The position numbers were made by a program, and so were the translations under genes. DNA of 64,000 nt, from NCBI RefSeq assembly GCF_032854445.1, contig NC_088300.1, forward strand, positions 42,773,682 through 42,837,681. The letters run 5' to 3'. Numbering within the stretch: the stretch's first letter is position 1; each line of letters opens with the position of its first letter. Origin of the DNA: Liolophura sinensis (taxonomy: Eukaryota > Mollusca > Polyplacophora > Chitonida > Chitonidae). This document shows positions 38,701 to 53,700 of the stretch, in pieces. The notes under the pieces were generated by a model that made no database searches, was not told where the DNA came from, and saw nothing but the letters and a program-made list of their open reading frames with translations.

Positions 38701-41700
38701 TAATTTAATCAGTCAGCACGAAATAATCCCCCCCTCCAAGAATTTTTTTGAATAAACACCTTGCAAACATGCAAAAATGCTAAAAGAATTACTGTAATAT
38801 TTGGAGGCAGCTATATGTTTCCTAGTAGTTTACATGTGATACGGGAAAGTGAATTATTTTCAGATGGTAAGAGTGAGACAAATAGCTGTGGTCCTAAGGG
38901 ACCTAACCAACCGTATGCCAGCTCCCTGGGCCTGGAGGACTCCTTCTGTATGTACTGCCTTCATCTCACTTCACTATCACCTGTGGTTCTTCGTCTTGTC
39001 TTATGCTCTTGATTTTGTATAACAGTACATGTATATTGAAGATCTAAGATTTTGTGGAGACACTGTATCACATTTCTTTAGGTTCTTTTTAACTCACTGT
39101 TGCCTAAACTTGAACAAAACCCATTATTTTGTAGTCTGTAAATTAAATTAGTATTTATTTAGGACAGTTAACCTTCAGTTCAGTTTTCAAATTTAGACAT
39201 GATTGCCATCATACAGGTGAAACATTGTTGAGAACGGCATTAACAGTAATCAATCAATCAATCAATCAATTTTACACAACACCATACATATTATGGCATG
39301 TTGTTCACTGACACTTACAGATTAATTACCAGATTGACTTACTTGTAATGAGTGAGATGACATAATGATGATCAGATTGACAGATTTACTTGATTCAATT
39401 ATTTGTATTTTTTGTGTTTGCCTTATTTTACTCTAACTGTGAAGAAAAAAGTCCTGATAGTGATGATATAAGTAAATGCAAGTTTCTGAATCTTCACTAT
39501 ACATGTACTACCATCCAAGTCTCCATTCTTTAATTTATTTATTTGATTGGTGTTTTACGCCGTAGTTAAGAATATTTCACATTCAGGACTACAGCCAGCT
39601 TTTTGGTGGAAGGAAACCCATGCCCATCCACAGGCTGCTGGCAGACCTTCCTAAGTACGGATGGAGTGGAAGTCAGCATGATCTCCATTCTTTGTATCAG
39701 TGCGTAGTTTCTTTGATCACCGTAATACAGATCATTTCATGTGTGAGTGTGTGATTAAAATGTTCAAAGTACCTCACAGACTGCATGCATGTATTTACAT
39801 GTGAATCCATGTGACTGTATTTGTATTATGTATCATTTATTTCAGCTGTTCGTTAAGTAAACACACCGTATTGCTGCACATGTGGTTTGTATAAGTATTT
39901 AGTAGTGGACTTAGTTTATGTGACAGTAGCCATATCTGGTTTTGTAAATGACAAAAAATACTGAATTTTTTTTTTTAAAAGTCCTAAAAGCCTTTTGAAC
40001 AAGTGGGCCCTGTCAAGACTGCTGCATACTGAATAGAGGAGAAAGCTCTAGTGTTTACTGTAAACAGCTAGGATTATAAAGACTGTGAAAGTCTACTGTA
40101 AACTACCAGGAATATAAAGACTGAGCTGTAAGTTGTACTGTAAACTACCAGGAGTATAAAGACTAAGCTGTAAGTTGTACTGTAAACTACCAGGAGTATA
40201 AAGACTGAGCTGTACTTTGTACTGTAAACTGCTAGGAGTATAAAAACAAAGCTACAATGTTTACTGTAAACAGCTAGGATTATAAAGACTGTGAAAGTGT
40301 ACTGTAAACTACCAGGAGTATAAAGACTGAGCTGTACTTTGTACTGTAAACTGCTAGGAGTATAAAAACAAAGCTACAATGTTTACTGTTAACCGCCAAC
40401 AGTAAAACGACAAAGCTATAATGTTTACTGTAAATTGCGAAAAATATAAAGACTAAGCTACAGTGTTTACTGTAAACTGGCAGGAGTATAAAAACAAAGC
40501 TACAGTGTTTACTGTAATTTTGCCAGGAGTACAAAAGCTACAATGTAAGCCTATAGTGTTTACTGTAAACTCTCTGGGGAACATGTATAAAGACTGTAAG
40601 GCTGTGATGTTTATTGTAAACTACCAGGAGTATAAAGACTAAGCTGTAATGTTTACTGTAAACTGCCAGGAGTATAAAACTGAAGCTACAATGTCTACTG
40701 TAAATTGCCAGGAGTATAAAAAGCTACAATGTAAGCCTATAGTGTTTACTGTAAACTACCAGGGGAACATGTATAAAGACTGTATGGCTCTGATGTTTAT
40801 TGTGAACTACCAGGAGTATAAAGACTAAGTTTATTTAATAAGAGGCAATGTTCACACCTTGATGATGTATGTTGACTTTCGAATGTGTTGTTTTTCAGTC
40901 ACGGCGGAGTTCGCTGGCAAACTGGACGAGGTGAGTGAGATATACCAGAGGAAAGGGCTGTGTAATGGCGATGAGTGTAATCAGCTTAAAGTACAGGTGA
41001 GGTATTCCTCTCCACCAATCAGAGTTTCTTGCACCTGAGAGAGAGGGCAGGTGGATTCAAATCAGGACTTTTTGTTCACTTTGAACCTTTTTTTTTTTTT
41101 GTTAGGACATTTATTGTTGCCATGGTCATTTAAAGCACAGAAGCAGCATTAATTATGTCTGTTATATCTTAACATTTTATCGCCAAAATGACCTTCAAAT
41201 TCTCTGGCCTAGACTGTGTCAGAATAAACAGAGTTTTCTTTCATTCTACAGTGCATTTTCAGCAGCATTTAATAATTAAGGACAATTATCCTCTGGATTA
41301 ACCATTAATGTAGTTATTAATAAGCTTAATAACTACATGTATTTTGGGAAATGATGTGGTTTTACAATACTATCAGCACCACCAGCAGATTAAATTTTTG
41401 CTAGGGTTGAAGATCATGGTCAAGTACAAATGGTGCCCACCCTAATTCCTGAACCTTTTTGCATATGAAAGATCCACTTTCATCGCAATTTATGCATATT
41501 TTTAATTTGGTTTTGGAAACAAAACTACATTGTTTGGATTGGTTGTTTTCTGGGCTCACAAAAATTATGATTTTTTCAGTCAACAGAGAATAATTCCTTC
41601 AGAATATGCTTGAATAAACATCTTGTAAAACATGCTAAAAGGTTGAAGAGTTACAGTGATTACATTTATCGGTATATCTGCCAGCATTTTATCCGTACAA

Positions 41701-44700
41701 AAAGGCATTTAGGAAAGAACTGAGAGTAATGTTAATGAGAAAAACACCATCTCCTTTAAAGTCCTGTGTTAGGTGGAATGGATGTTTATCATGATTGTAA
41801 ATTTTACACCCCATTTCCTTTCAAAATGCTTTGTAGCTGAGGCTACCGGTTTACATATTTGTAGCTGATATGTTTATTATATGGCGTGTCTTTGTATTAT
41901 AACCATTATCAGTGTGCGTCCCTGTAGTGTGGTTCTGCATGGTTGAATCAACTGACACTGATGCTGACCCTAGATCTGCTTAGCTAATAATGATTGTTTT
42001 CAACTGTCAATGGTGACACTGATTGTGTTCAGCTGTTATGGTGACATTGATTCTGCTCAGCCGTTAATGGTGACACTGATTCTGCTCAGCTGTTAATGGT
42101 GACTGATCCTGCTTAGCTGTTACCGGTGACATTGATTGTGTTCAGCTGTTAATGATGACACTGATTCTGTTCAGGTGTCAATGGTGACACTGATTCTGTT
42201 CAGCTCTTTACAGTGACTCTGATTCTGTTTAATGTTAATGGTTACACTGATTCTGTTTAGCTGTTACTGGTGACACTGATTCTGCTCAGCTGTTAATGGT
42301 GACACTGATTCAGTTCAGTTCTTTATGTTGACTCTGGTTCTGTTTAACTGTTAATGTTAGCAGTGGCATTTATTCTGTCCAACAGTTCAAAGTGGTGACA
42401 TTGATTCTGCCCAGCTGTTAAATTTAACTTGTTTTGTTAATGACACTGACAGTGGCATGGCTGACAGATTCTGAGCTGATAAATGTTAACAGGTTGATAT
42501 AATGACGACACATGCCCATATTAGCGAATAATAGTGATGTGGTTTTCGTTGGTTGATCATACTGGCAACTGCTCTGTAGAAACCTGTTTGGTGAAGTTAG
42601 TGCAGGTACAGGTGTGCTGTGTTAGGCTAATACATCTGCGACAAAAAGGATATTGTATGTATGTTTGAAAAGTCTTTCACTGTTAACAATATTAAAGTCC
42701 ATATTGATGCACCAAAAAACTGCTCCTTTTTCCAGTTCATCTCAAAATGCCTATGTCATTACCTGGTGCTGATGTAATTACAACCTGTCTCACCTGGCCG
42801 TGAAAATGTGTCAGTAAAAATGATCTGACCTTCTGAAGTTTGTTGGTGATTTGACAGTTTTAGTGTAGAAGACTGTTAACTGGCTGCCTCTATTGCAGTG
42901 TGTTGCACCTATGAAGACCATGACTGGCATGATAGCGCACATTGTAATGCCCCCTCAGCACTATATCAGACCCACATCTCTCCACCCAGCTCAGTGCATG
43001 GTAGGACAGTTCTCCCCACATTCCCCTTACATCGTGGGGTGTGATTTTTGTGTTGTGAGTGCTTAGGCTGATAACTTGGTTATTGTTTTGTAGAATGTTT
43101 TTTTAGTACAGAACCTCTAAATTTTTGTGTTTGACTTTTGTTTGGTTTGGTTGGCTGCTGTGCACATAGAGATGAGTTGTAATCTGTTTTCAAAGCTTAT
43201 CTCATGACAGTGAAGTATTTGAATACTGCTGTCCAATCTTGAGTACATATATCCTCAATATTGTGTGCTTGGTCCGTATGATTGCCCTCCCATAATAGTC
43301 TGTAATACTGCATAAAATTGTTTGAGGCAGGTCAAAAACCATGTCCTCTTCTTTGTATACTTTTCCCCCTAATATAATTTAGTTATTTCCAATAGTGTGT
43401 ATTTGCCCTTCATCAGACTTGTATATAAATGTATTGAAGTCTACAACTTATTTATTGTTCTTTCCCCAATCTTATCTAAACAAGATCATGTGTTTTCAAA
43501 GCTCTGCTAAGAAAGGCACATACTGTGAATGTAACATCTCAGTGGTACAGATGGTCTCACCTGTTGCGAAGACTTCCACACGTCTTGTATTTTTCTATAC
43601 ACCTGTTGTGAATTTATAGGATTTCCATGAACCTATTCTGAACACTTCTATACACCTATTCTGAACATTTCTTTATAAATGTTTTGCCTTGCTTTTTATG
43701 CTGATCTTTGAGTGGAAAATCTTTGAAGATTAAAATCTAATCGTATCCATCAGATATCAGTTACAGACATACAAACACCAAGTTTACTGTGATATAAACA
43801 AAAGTTTAATGTCTAAAATATTTGCTTTGATCATGCTTACATTGTATCTGTAGTACATGTAACACTTATGTGGTATTCTGTGGTACATGTACACGTAATT
43901 CTTCCTATGTTTAGGGGGGCCTCCGTGCCTCAGTTGGTTAGCGCGCTAGCGCAGCGTAATGACCCAGGAGCCTCTCACCAATGCGGTCGCTGTGAGTTCA
44001 AGTCCAGCTCATGCTGGCTTTCTCTCCGGCCGTATGTGGGAAGGTCTGTCAGCTACCTGCGGATGGTCGTGGGTTTCCCCCGGGTTCTGCCCGGTTTCCA
44101 CCCACCATAATGCTGGCTGCCGTCGTATAAGTGAAATATTCTTGAGTACGGCGTAAAACACCAATCAAAAAAAAAAAAAAAATCCTATGTTTAGGACAGA
44201 TATTTTGTAGTGCTGAAAACTGAAAATTACATTTCTGCCCTATTTTTTTGGGAAAAGTAAAGATATGAATATGTAGTTAATTAGATGATCTTTTATAAAC
44301 CATGGGAGAAAAGAGAAACTGTATTCCTGTTATGTTTACATGTGTATTTCCTAGAAAGAGCAGAACAGTTTGCACAAAACTTAGAAGAATGAAATATATA
44401 GTACTAAACTCTGTATACTGTATTTGATTATCTTTTTTTAAAAACTTAAATTTATTATTTCACAAACTTCAATATACATTGAATATACAATGTACACATT
44501 TTTAAATTTATACATTTTCATATCACAATACATGCTTCCTTACAGTGCATGTCTAGTGTGACTTTATTTATTATATTACAATATAAATGATTTCATGGTT
44601 GCCAAACAGCAAGTTTCATGTTGAACTAGATAGTTTGTAGGACACAGACAGTTTGTGATAGTTTGACGTGTTTGTCTTGCAGCATGGCACGCAAAAACCC

Positions 44701-47700
44701 CACATCAAGCTGGACTATGTGAACGGGGTTCTTCACCAAAAACTAATATTTGTGGACTCACCCAATGACATACAGGTGGAGGCTCATGAGTGCATGATTT
44801 ATAACGACGGGTCTCGCTCTACAGGCTGCAGTCAGGAAGAATTCCAAACCTATGTGAGTATATCCCCTTCTCTTTAACGGGATATCCCCTTCTTTTTAAC
44901 CATATATCCCTCCTCCTTAACCATATATCCCTCCTCCTCAACCAAGTATATGTAGTCTTGTCCCCTTCACCAGTTATCCCGTCTTCTTAACCACCTAGTT
45001 CAAGTGATACATGTAATTGTAGAAGTCAAATAGTATTGAAATTGTTTAAGAATCAAGTTTATCATCATGAAATGTCAGTTTTCCTTGACATCATTTTAAA
45101 GGGATAAATTGAAGTATTGAGATACGACGACATTAAATCCATAAACCCATAAAAATCAGACAGGTAGGTTTCATAGACACAGCACCTGAGGAACAGGTGA
45201 CTTTCACATGCTAACATTTGTGTCATAGTTGAACAATACTCATGAAGTATCAAAGCTATATACTAGTTTACCTCGCCTTAATGTTTTGATGAGCATCTTC
45301 ATGTTCAGTTCATTTATGATTTTTATTTCATCAGACATCTTCAGTATGGTCTGTTATGGTGGTCTGATCCGTCTTGTTTTATGTGTAGTGTAAATGTGCA
45401 GGTCTGTTATGAACATCTAGATATACACATACATGTAGGATGCACGTATATAGACTGTAGGATGTGCATATATAGACTGTAGGATGGTTGGGTAATTCAG
45501 CCATTGCCGTCAGTATATTGGGACCTTACCATAAGTTATCCTTCATTCATCCTGGCCAGGATTACATCCTACATACAGGGTTATAATAAGCAATTACTAA
45601 CATAGGATTTAAACTTATGACCTGGCTTATACTGTATTTGTGAACCTAAATTGAAAAACAGTACCTACAAATCTATGACCATTTTGACACGCTGTTCTAT
45701 TTATTTTGTTTTTTTTTTTCAATTGTCTCCATTGCAGCGACCTCATTTCTAAGGATTGGGTATACTGAATTTCTTTTCCACTCTTTCCCCAGCTGTACTG
45801 TGCTTTACCTGTTTAATTTATTTCTCTTGTGTTATCTGCCAGTTGAACTTGTTGCTGTGTATCTATGCATCCAGAAGCATGACGGTTAGTGACACCTGTG
45901 TTTTAGTAATCACAAGTACCATTTTCACTCTAAACCTGTATTTTCTAGATTTGTTTTATTAAATATTGGAGCTAATATTCAAAGACTTTTGTTTCATGTG
46001 GCGTTCAGGTCGTTTTAAATTTAATCAAGCTGTATGTTACAATTAAACTTATCGAAAGGGAAATAATCGTGCATTATCTCAAGATTGTGAATCTAAGGTT
46101 TTAAAGGAACTGGGTTTAACTGAGAGTTTAGAAATGCGCATCTGTGAATACTGTTTAACTGTGGGGAACAGGTTGAACTTACCAATGTCAAATGTCCTTG
46201 AATTAAAATGTTCGGAGCTAAAGACATATATGAAATAAGAATACTGTGAAAATACAGGTGTTTTTAATTCAAATTTAATAATTTAATAAATTTAATCTGT
46301 GATGAATAATTTTGAACAGGGCCTGATTGCGTACATTTCATTTCAGTCATTACTTTTGATTGTAAATCATCTTAAAACAACTGGTTGAGATTTGTCAAGT
46401 TTCAAGTAACCAAAGAAATTAAGTTTGAAGTAGGCAGACAAGCATAAATTGTGAATGTTGGCAGCCAGTGCGCATCAGCCATTATTTTTGACCACATCAT
46501 TGAGTAACAACAACACACTATGGTACATGTGTACAATGGTTTCAACTCTCTGGAGACCAGTGATAAAACTCTACCCTTATAGATGCAAGTCAGATGAGTT
46601 TCCTGAGTCTTTATACATGTATAATTGTATGTGATATTTGAGACAGGCATGTTCTGACATATGGTGACAATTTGACATACAGTAGGAACATTTTTGGTGC
46701 AGGGACAATTTAATTTAGGAAGATTTTGATCCGTATCCAAAACTTCCCCTAATTCTTTTAATTGTGCCAAGATTTTATTATGTATTAACTTGTAATCAAG
46801 ATGCTTTTCCAAAATGTGATGAGGCTTACTTTGGTATTTGATCACAAGTTTACAGCTGGTGATATATGAACAACAGCGAGCAAGGGTTGTACCAGACTTT
46901 ATACACATTAATGTGCTGTTAACTACATGTGCTGTTAATTAATGTTTATTAAGTCTTTTAATTCATGGATGAAACAAATTTCTGCATGTAATCTGTCCTC
47001 AAAAGTTTTTTTTTATACTGATGCTCATACCTTGCAGTTTTTAGAACTGCCATTGTTTCATAAATGCAAGTGTTTCATTTTACATTGTTACTTACTAAAG
47101 TGTTTCTTGTGCTTGTATAAAAGTTGTGTTCTTTGTGTTGAAGAATGCATGTTCTTTTGGTTCTTTACCCATTACGGCATTGATGATTTCCTTATTTGTT
47201 AATCAGAACATAAGAAACTCGGGCATATGTCACTTCAGTCTCTATTCTCACATATAGGAGGACTACAGATATCTATGATGACTACGTTGATAATCTCCTT
47301 ACTGTCAGTGTACAGCCATTTGTTCTCAGAATTATGTGTGCCATTTGACATTATCTAACATGTACTATTTTGGAACTATTTTCACAGTTTTGAACTAAAT
47401 CAGATCATGCTGAGAGGTATTAAAAACTTCTGAAAGTATTAAAATCTGTTATAATTTAACAGGATGATTCAGGATTTTTATAAATCTGAACTCTATAAGA
47501 TTGAACATCTCTGTTCAGATTCCTTGAAGTTGAACTTTCTGAACATAAAATTGCCAGCTCAGATCTTCATAACTCCCTGAAATTCCTTGTCTTAAAAGTT
47601 CAGAACTTGCAAAATGTGATCTTCCAAAAATCACAGTGAAAGCTTAATATGAATAATTTGATAGAACTGAACCCAACCCTCCCAGAATCAGACAGGCGAG

Positions 47701-50700
47701 GGAGAGATTAAAATTTCCTATAGTGGATTTCTCTAAAATCAGACAGTGTGAGTTCAGAATTCCATAGAACTAAATAATTCGACACTGACGCTGACAATTC
47801 TGCATTTTCCTAATAGTTAGGTTACTTCCCTTTTCAAGGTATTACACCTCTCCAACACCCACCACCCCACCCCGCCCACCCCTTCCCATGCACAGAGGCA
47901 GTTGGTAATGATTCTACAAGTAATTAACCTTACAAGAAATTACACAGGCGGATTGGTCACAGTTAATTACTATCGTTCCATCACACTGGTAGGACAATTG
48001 AACTAATATTTAGTGTCAAGGGAGGTAAATCCTTGAAAAGGGAAATAACCTATGTATTACCAAATAGCACATAGTGTGTATATAGCCGTAATGGCTTTGT
48101 ATTACATTAAGACTTTGTAACTGTACATGTAGAGCAGCTTAACATCTGAACAAATGCTATGCAGCGCCAGCAACCTGCAGATGCTTGTGGTTTCCCTAGG
48201 GCTCTGACAGGTTTCCTCCCACCATAGTGTTTGCCGTCATTGTAAAACTTTTAATCAAATAAAGAAATAAACAAGAGCCATGCAGCCACAGAAAAGTGAA
48301 CTAGATGACTGAATTGGTTGATAGTTATGTTGAGTGTACTCATGTACCTCTAAGCCATGTTGTTTTGTATGCCATTAAATTGCCAATGGTCTGAGCTTAT
48401 GCCTTTTTGTTGCTATGCCTTTTTGACTTGATAATTTACTTGTACATCCCAGGTGAGGATAATTTGGACAAACTTTTCTGGAAGACTGTGTACACGTACT
48501 TTATAGTGCACCAAATAAGCTGGTAGTGGCAGCTGCTGTGCAGTGCTGGCTATCATGTGTTTTCGTATTTAATATTTTAACTGATTTGTTATGGACTTTG
48601 CGTATTATTTTGTATGTATTTACCTTGTGTCTTTTTGAAATGTTAGTTTTCTAATTTCTTCTATATTTTTGTTATTATTGGCCGTATTTGTCAAGCACTG
48701 CTATGGTGTATGTTGTGTGAATTTTCGAAGTCTATGACCCGTTTTGTGGGTGTATTTGTAAAGGTGCCAGTCAGATCCATCTGACTCTTTGTTTCCCATC
48801 GATGATTTTTGCTCAAAGTTTAGATATCTTCCTGACATGGTGTGTCAGCGAATGACTTTGTCTCCGCAGTTGACTTTGTCTGTGTGAGTGACGATGTCTC
48901 CAGCAGAACTGAACTGTTCTATTAGCTGACTTTGCTGTAGATCTGACCTTCTGTAATAGGGGTCACTCCACCAGTGCAATGACCAAAAGTGTCTGTTGCT
49001 AATAAAAAGATAATTTACGAAGGAACAGGTTTTGTTGAATTATTTCTTCCTGTGTAAAAACGCCCTCTTACCTGTACCTACAGAAGAAAATCTGAAATAT
49101 TTTATGCTAATACAGTACATCATCATTTGGAGAAAAAATGAGTTTTAGGTACATGGCAACTTTGTCATGTCAAAAAGATGTTCATTACCTCTTTAAATAT
49201 GACAGCTTATAGTATTTGGAAGAATATTTTTATTGGCATCAAAAATCAAAAGACTTGGGGGCAAAACTTGTGACAAACAAAATATGTTCAAAGCACCTTT
49301 CTGACAACAATGAACATAAATCAGAATTTGGTGATATACATGTACAAAGAGAAGATATTTTGTGAAAGCAGTCAGAGATTATTAGGCAATAATGCAAAGA
49401 CAGGGAAAGCCTTCTGAGTGTGCCCATAAGATTTATCAGGTTAAAATGGCTGCCATCATGTAGAGTTCCTACATGTGAATATCATGTGCATTCTGATACG
49501 TTACTGTGAATTTTGATTCCCTCTGACTTTAGAAGAAATTGTGCTGATGCAAAAGCCATGTTAGTTCTGTCTATGGCTGTCATACAGTTCTAATTTTGAA
49601 TGAAAGCTGTTTTGAATTAAAAAATGGTAGACTTGGACCCTAGATTCTCTGAAACGTACATGTACGTATACTGTAGATTAAAATTATATCAACATATATT
49701 ATTAAGTCAACAGTCCAATTAGTGACAAATAAGAAATTATTAAATGAAATACAGTACTAGCATGTGTATTTCTAAGTCACCCACACAACATTGCTCAGGT
49801 TCATACAGTACATGTACATATCAAGCTTATGCAATGAAATAACTGCTCTAGCTTTTTTGCCATAACAGATTTCTTTGATTGTATAACATGCCAAAATAAA
49901 GTATTTATAGTCCAAAGAAGTCTGCTTATATAGGTCTAAGGGATTGGGTGTGCCGACAACCAAAAAGTGTCTGGATAACCTCCCCAAGATGACCACTAAA
50001 ACAGCACAAGTCTAGCGCTAACACTTAAGGTTTCATGGTCGCAGATATATTTTCATGTACCAAGGATTCTGTGTGAATATAGTAGACTGCTGCCATATTG
50101 AAGAAGACACTGATGTGCAGTAAGAATTACACACCCTCGTCTCCCAGAGAGCATCAGAAGGGATACAGATTTGGTGAGCAAATTTAGTATTGTGTGTGCT
50201 GATGTCGTTTCCTTGTTCTTACCTGTGCAAGCTGTATGTGCAGTGAGTGCTACATGTATATTCTGTTTATGGATAACACTAATGCTTGCAATGTATACTG
50301 TACATGTATCTTGCTAAGCAAAATAAGAACCATCCTTATGTCTCGCTTATCTTTGTTTGACTGACAACATGTTAATCTTAATTTGCTATCAGCATTTAGA
50401 ACAAGCCAGTCTAAAAGTTAAGAGTCTAAAAGAAGCTATTAAAGCCGGTAGTAAGCCATGTGCCTATTTGTAGTTTGTGTTTGGTACATTGACCATATCC
50501 TCAAACACGAACAGTTGAACACTTGCATGTGGTTTGCAAACATTTTATAAACAACACCAGTGATCAAAACTCTTTATTAGGGAGTAGCAGGTCATGAGCC
50601 TGCTCATGGATTGGTGCAGTGACTCCACAGACATTCCCATAAAGCCAAAAAATATGACCAAACAATAGACTGACATCCCAGTTAATGGTGGTGGATTTCT

Positions 50701-53700
50701 GGAACTGTGTGTGTGGTAAGCCAGTGGCATAGCACTAAGGACTTTTAGTCTGGCTGGAAACTCGCATGATGTATATCTTTTGCACTGTTGTTATTTTATA
50801 TTGCTGTTTTATCTGTCTTAGGCAGACTACATGATTTGCTGAAGCTTGACATTTTGTTTGGACTGAACTGCAATTTCTGCTGATGTGTTTGAGGCATGTT
50901 ACATGCAATACAACCTCTATTCATTACTCTTTAATATTGCTTGCTTTAAGAGCAGACTAGATTATATCTCCTATCAGTGTTGTTTTCGTTTTGTACACAT
51001 ATCTTGAATATGAATTTGCATCCCTGTATATGTTATATGGGTGTGTACTGACAATGAACATTGTGAATAGTCACAGGGTATTTTTATCATATACATGTGT
51101 ATAGATTCAATGGGAACAATTTTGTTTTTGTTTTCAGATAGCTTTAGATCATATGCAATAGCTGTAGCGTGACTTTATTGTATAAATTCATACTTTGCTT
51201 TTTAATGTTGTGTTTCAAAGGTGGTCTGAGTTTCAGTTCTATTTTGCATGTGTGTTTAAAATGAAGTTTCTTTTGCTTCTCAACCTGTTCCGTTGCTGAT
51301 TTCCATTTTTTTTTTTGTGAATAGAAAATCTTTACGTATTGTGTTGGAGATTATTTGCCACTGGTCAGTAGCTTTTGTGTAAATTACCTTTTCCTGGCCA
51401 ATCATAATTCGGGCCAAAACCAGGCTGACCAATCTTCCCTTTTAACAAACGAGTATTGCGTTGTGATAAATCGTTATCGTAAAGACAGCTAGGAATGAAC
51501 ACTAGACTGCGGGTTTCTTGAGGTAATGTACCTATTTTTCTTTTCAACCTTTGAAAGTGTGCATGCAGTGTTATAATGTGATGCCATTGTTATTTATTTA
51601 TTTATTTGATTGGTGTTAAACCCCGTGCTCTATTTATTTATTTATTTATTTCATTGGTGTTTTACGCCATACTCAAGAATATTTCACTTATACAACGGCG
51701 GCCAGCATTATGGTGGGTGGAATCCGGGCACAACCCGGGGGAAACCCACGACCATCCGCAGGTTGCTGTCAGACCTTCCCACTTATGGCCCGAGAGGAAG
51801 ACAGCATGAGTTGGACTTGAACTCACAGCGACCGCATTGGTGAGAGGCTCCTGGGTCATTACGCTGCGCTAGCGCGCTAACCCACTGAACCTGATGCCAT
51901 TGTATGTTCGTCAGGAAGATCATACGTGTATGACGTTTGGCTTTTTGTGAAATAAGAAATATGTACATATTATCTTCTGACCGAGTTAACAGACGTCATC
52001 AACTCTGGCTAGAACTGGTTTCCTAAAGGCTGCATTTATACATGGATGTGTTGTTGTTGTTGTTGGTGGTGGTGATAAGAGATGTGATAAAGTCTTGTAG
52101 TATAATGTACCCAACATTTAGCAGCTAATGAGGAGACCTGTGTTTATCTACTGTACATGTTTACTGGAGAAGAGATGAATTCATGCGTATGTGTTTGCTG
52201 TGGACGTGTAATACCATGCTTCTTTAAATAGAATGGGTCTTTTGTCGTAGTCAATGTGAATCATAACCTTTTCAACCACTAAAGCACTTTTTTTTCAGTG
52301 GGATTTACGGTACAGTTATTGTGCAGATGATGCTAAAAATGACCTGTTTGTGTCATGAAAGTTGCATGCTTTATAAAACTGCGAATTATTGCTTTACACC
52401 CCCATAATTCTCTCAGATTGTTTCAAAGTATTGATTGCAGAGGCGGTTGAATTGGTTGATGAGTTAGATCATAGCTTGTACAGCACATGGAAACCCATTT
52501 AGTGTCTCCTGGTATGAACATGTTGTGGTCACAATATGGCAGCAATATTGCTGAAGTTGTGTTTATAACCAGTAGTCTTTCATTCACTCATAATTTGTAC
52601 AGACGCTGCCTGCCCATGAAACTGAAAAAGGAAGAAAAAAATATATGTACTAATGCTTTGTAACATGTCTACCCATCATCATCTTTTGTTGATGATACAA
52701 GTGCTAAAATATTTAAGGCTAATTTAGGTAAAACTAATTTTGATGGCTTTGCCTAGATGTAAAGACAATTACATGCACAGCTAATATTAATAATGTACAT
52801 GTATACTCATCATAAAACTGTTCATATATCTAGACAAAGTTACAATGAAAAGACAAAAGCTGTAATTGGATTACAAAGACATGAGTTGGACCTCAGTGTG
52901 AAACTTTGAGCTGTTGATCTTTTATATTATTGTTGTTCAGTGTTATGTAGAAGGTAAAATATAAGATCAAATAAAGACTACAGCAGGAAGAGCATAACCA
53001 GAGCAGTGACGATCAGGTGATAATGGTCAAATGGTCACATGTAACGGTTGAAATCAGGCCTCGTGTAAGTTTACGTCATTTAAAGCTTTATTCTAACACA
53101 AAACACCCAGACTGACACATTTGTTCTACATACAGTACTGTACTATACAACTTGAGGATGTTACTGTAAAGTAATCAGTGCAGAAACAAAGTACATGTAT
53201 GTGTATGTTCTTACATGTTGTTATTTGCACTTTAGCATAGTCTAGTTGTGTTATAACATTGTGACATTAAGCATATTCTAGTTGCGTTATAACATTGTGA
53301 CGTTATTCTGTTTACAGCAAGATGAACTGGAACACATACAGGAAGAAATAAGTGAGCTTCTCAACCTGAACAACTTCCACTGTTACCAAGAGTCTGCTTC
53401 TCCTGCCCCTGCCCCGGAGCAGACTCACACGCCGGCGGTACAGGCAGCCAGCGGAAACACCCGCGAGACACCCCAGGAGGAAAGCCCATTACCTGACCAG
53501 TCTAACGAGCCCAAACAACCGGAGGTTAACGATGGGATGAAACGTTCCTGGACTGCACATGATATTCCTGACACACAGCTTCCAAGTAAGTGCAGCAGGC
53601 AAGGTTATGCTGAACTGCCTGGCTTGCTTGAGGCAGAACAAGCCCCATATTAGAAGAAGATGTATATAGAGAGATAAAATATAATGGAGTCTACCTTCTG

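Larger units (their letters stand above)
44854..53317 (+). other. TTC17 intron 21 (8.5 kb, largest intron)
   Basis: AT-rich. Contains a small array at its start, SINE family 1 copies at 48163-48275 and 51591-51891, and a 168-codon antisense frame at 46402-46908 of unknown meaning. No extra exon is recognisable, and exons 21 and 22 join in phase 0 without one. Confidence 0.75.

Noticed and set aside
43868..44156. Short frames over SINE copies here and at 33869, 51610, 51662, 26405 and 19138
   Set aside because: They read the same SINE body in various frames and are not genes.
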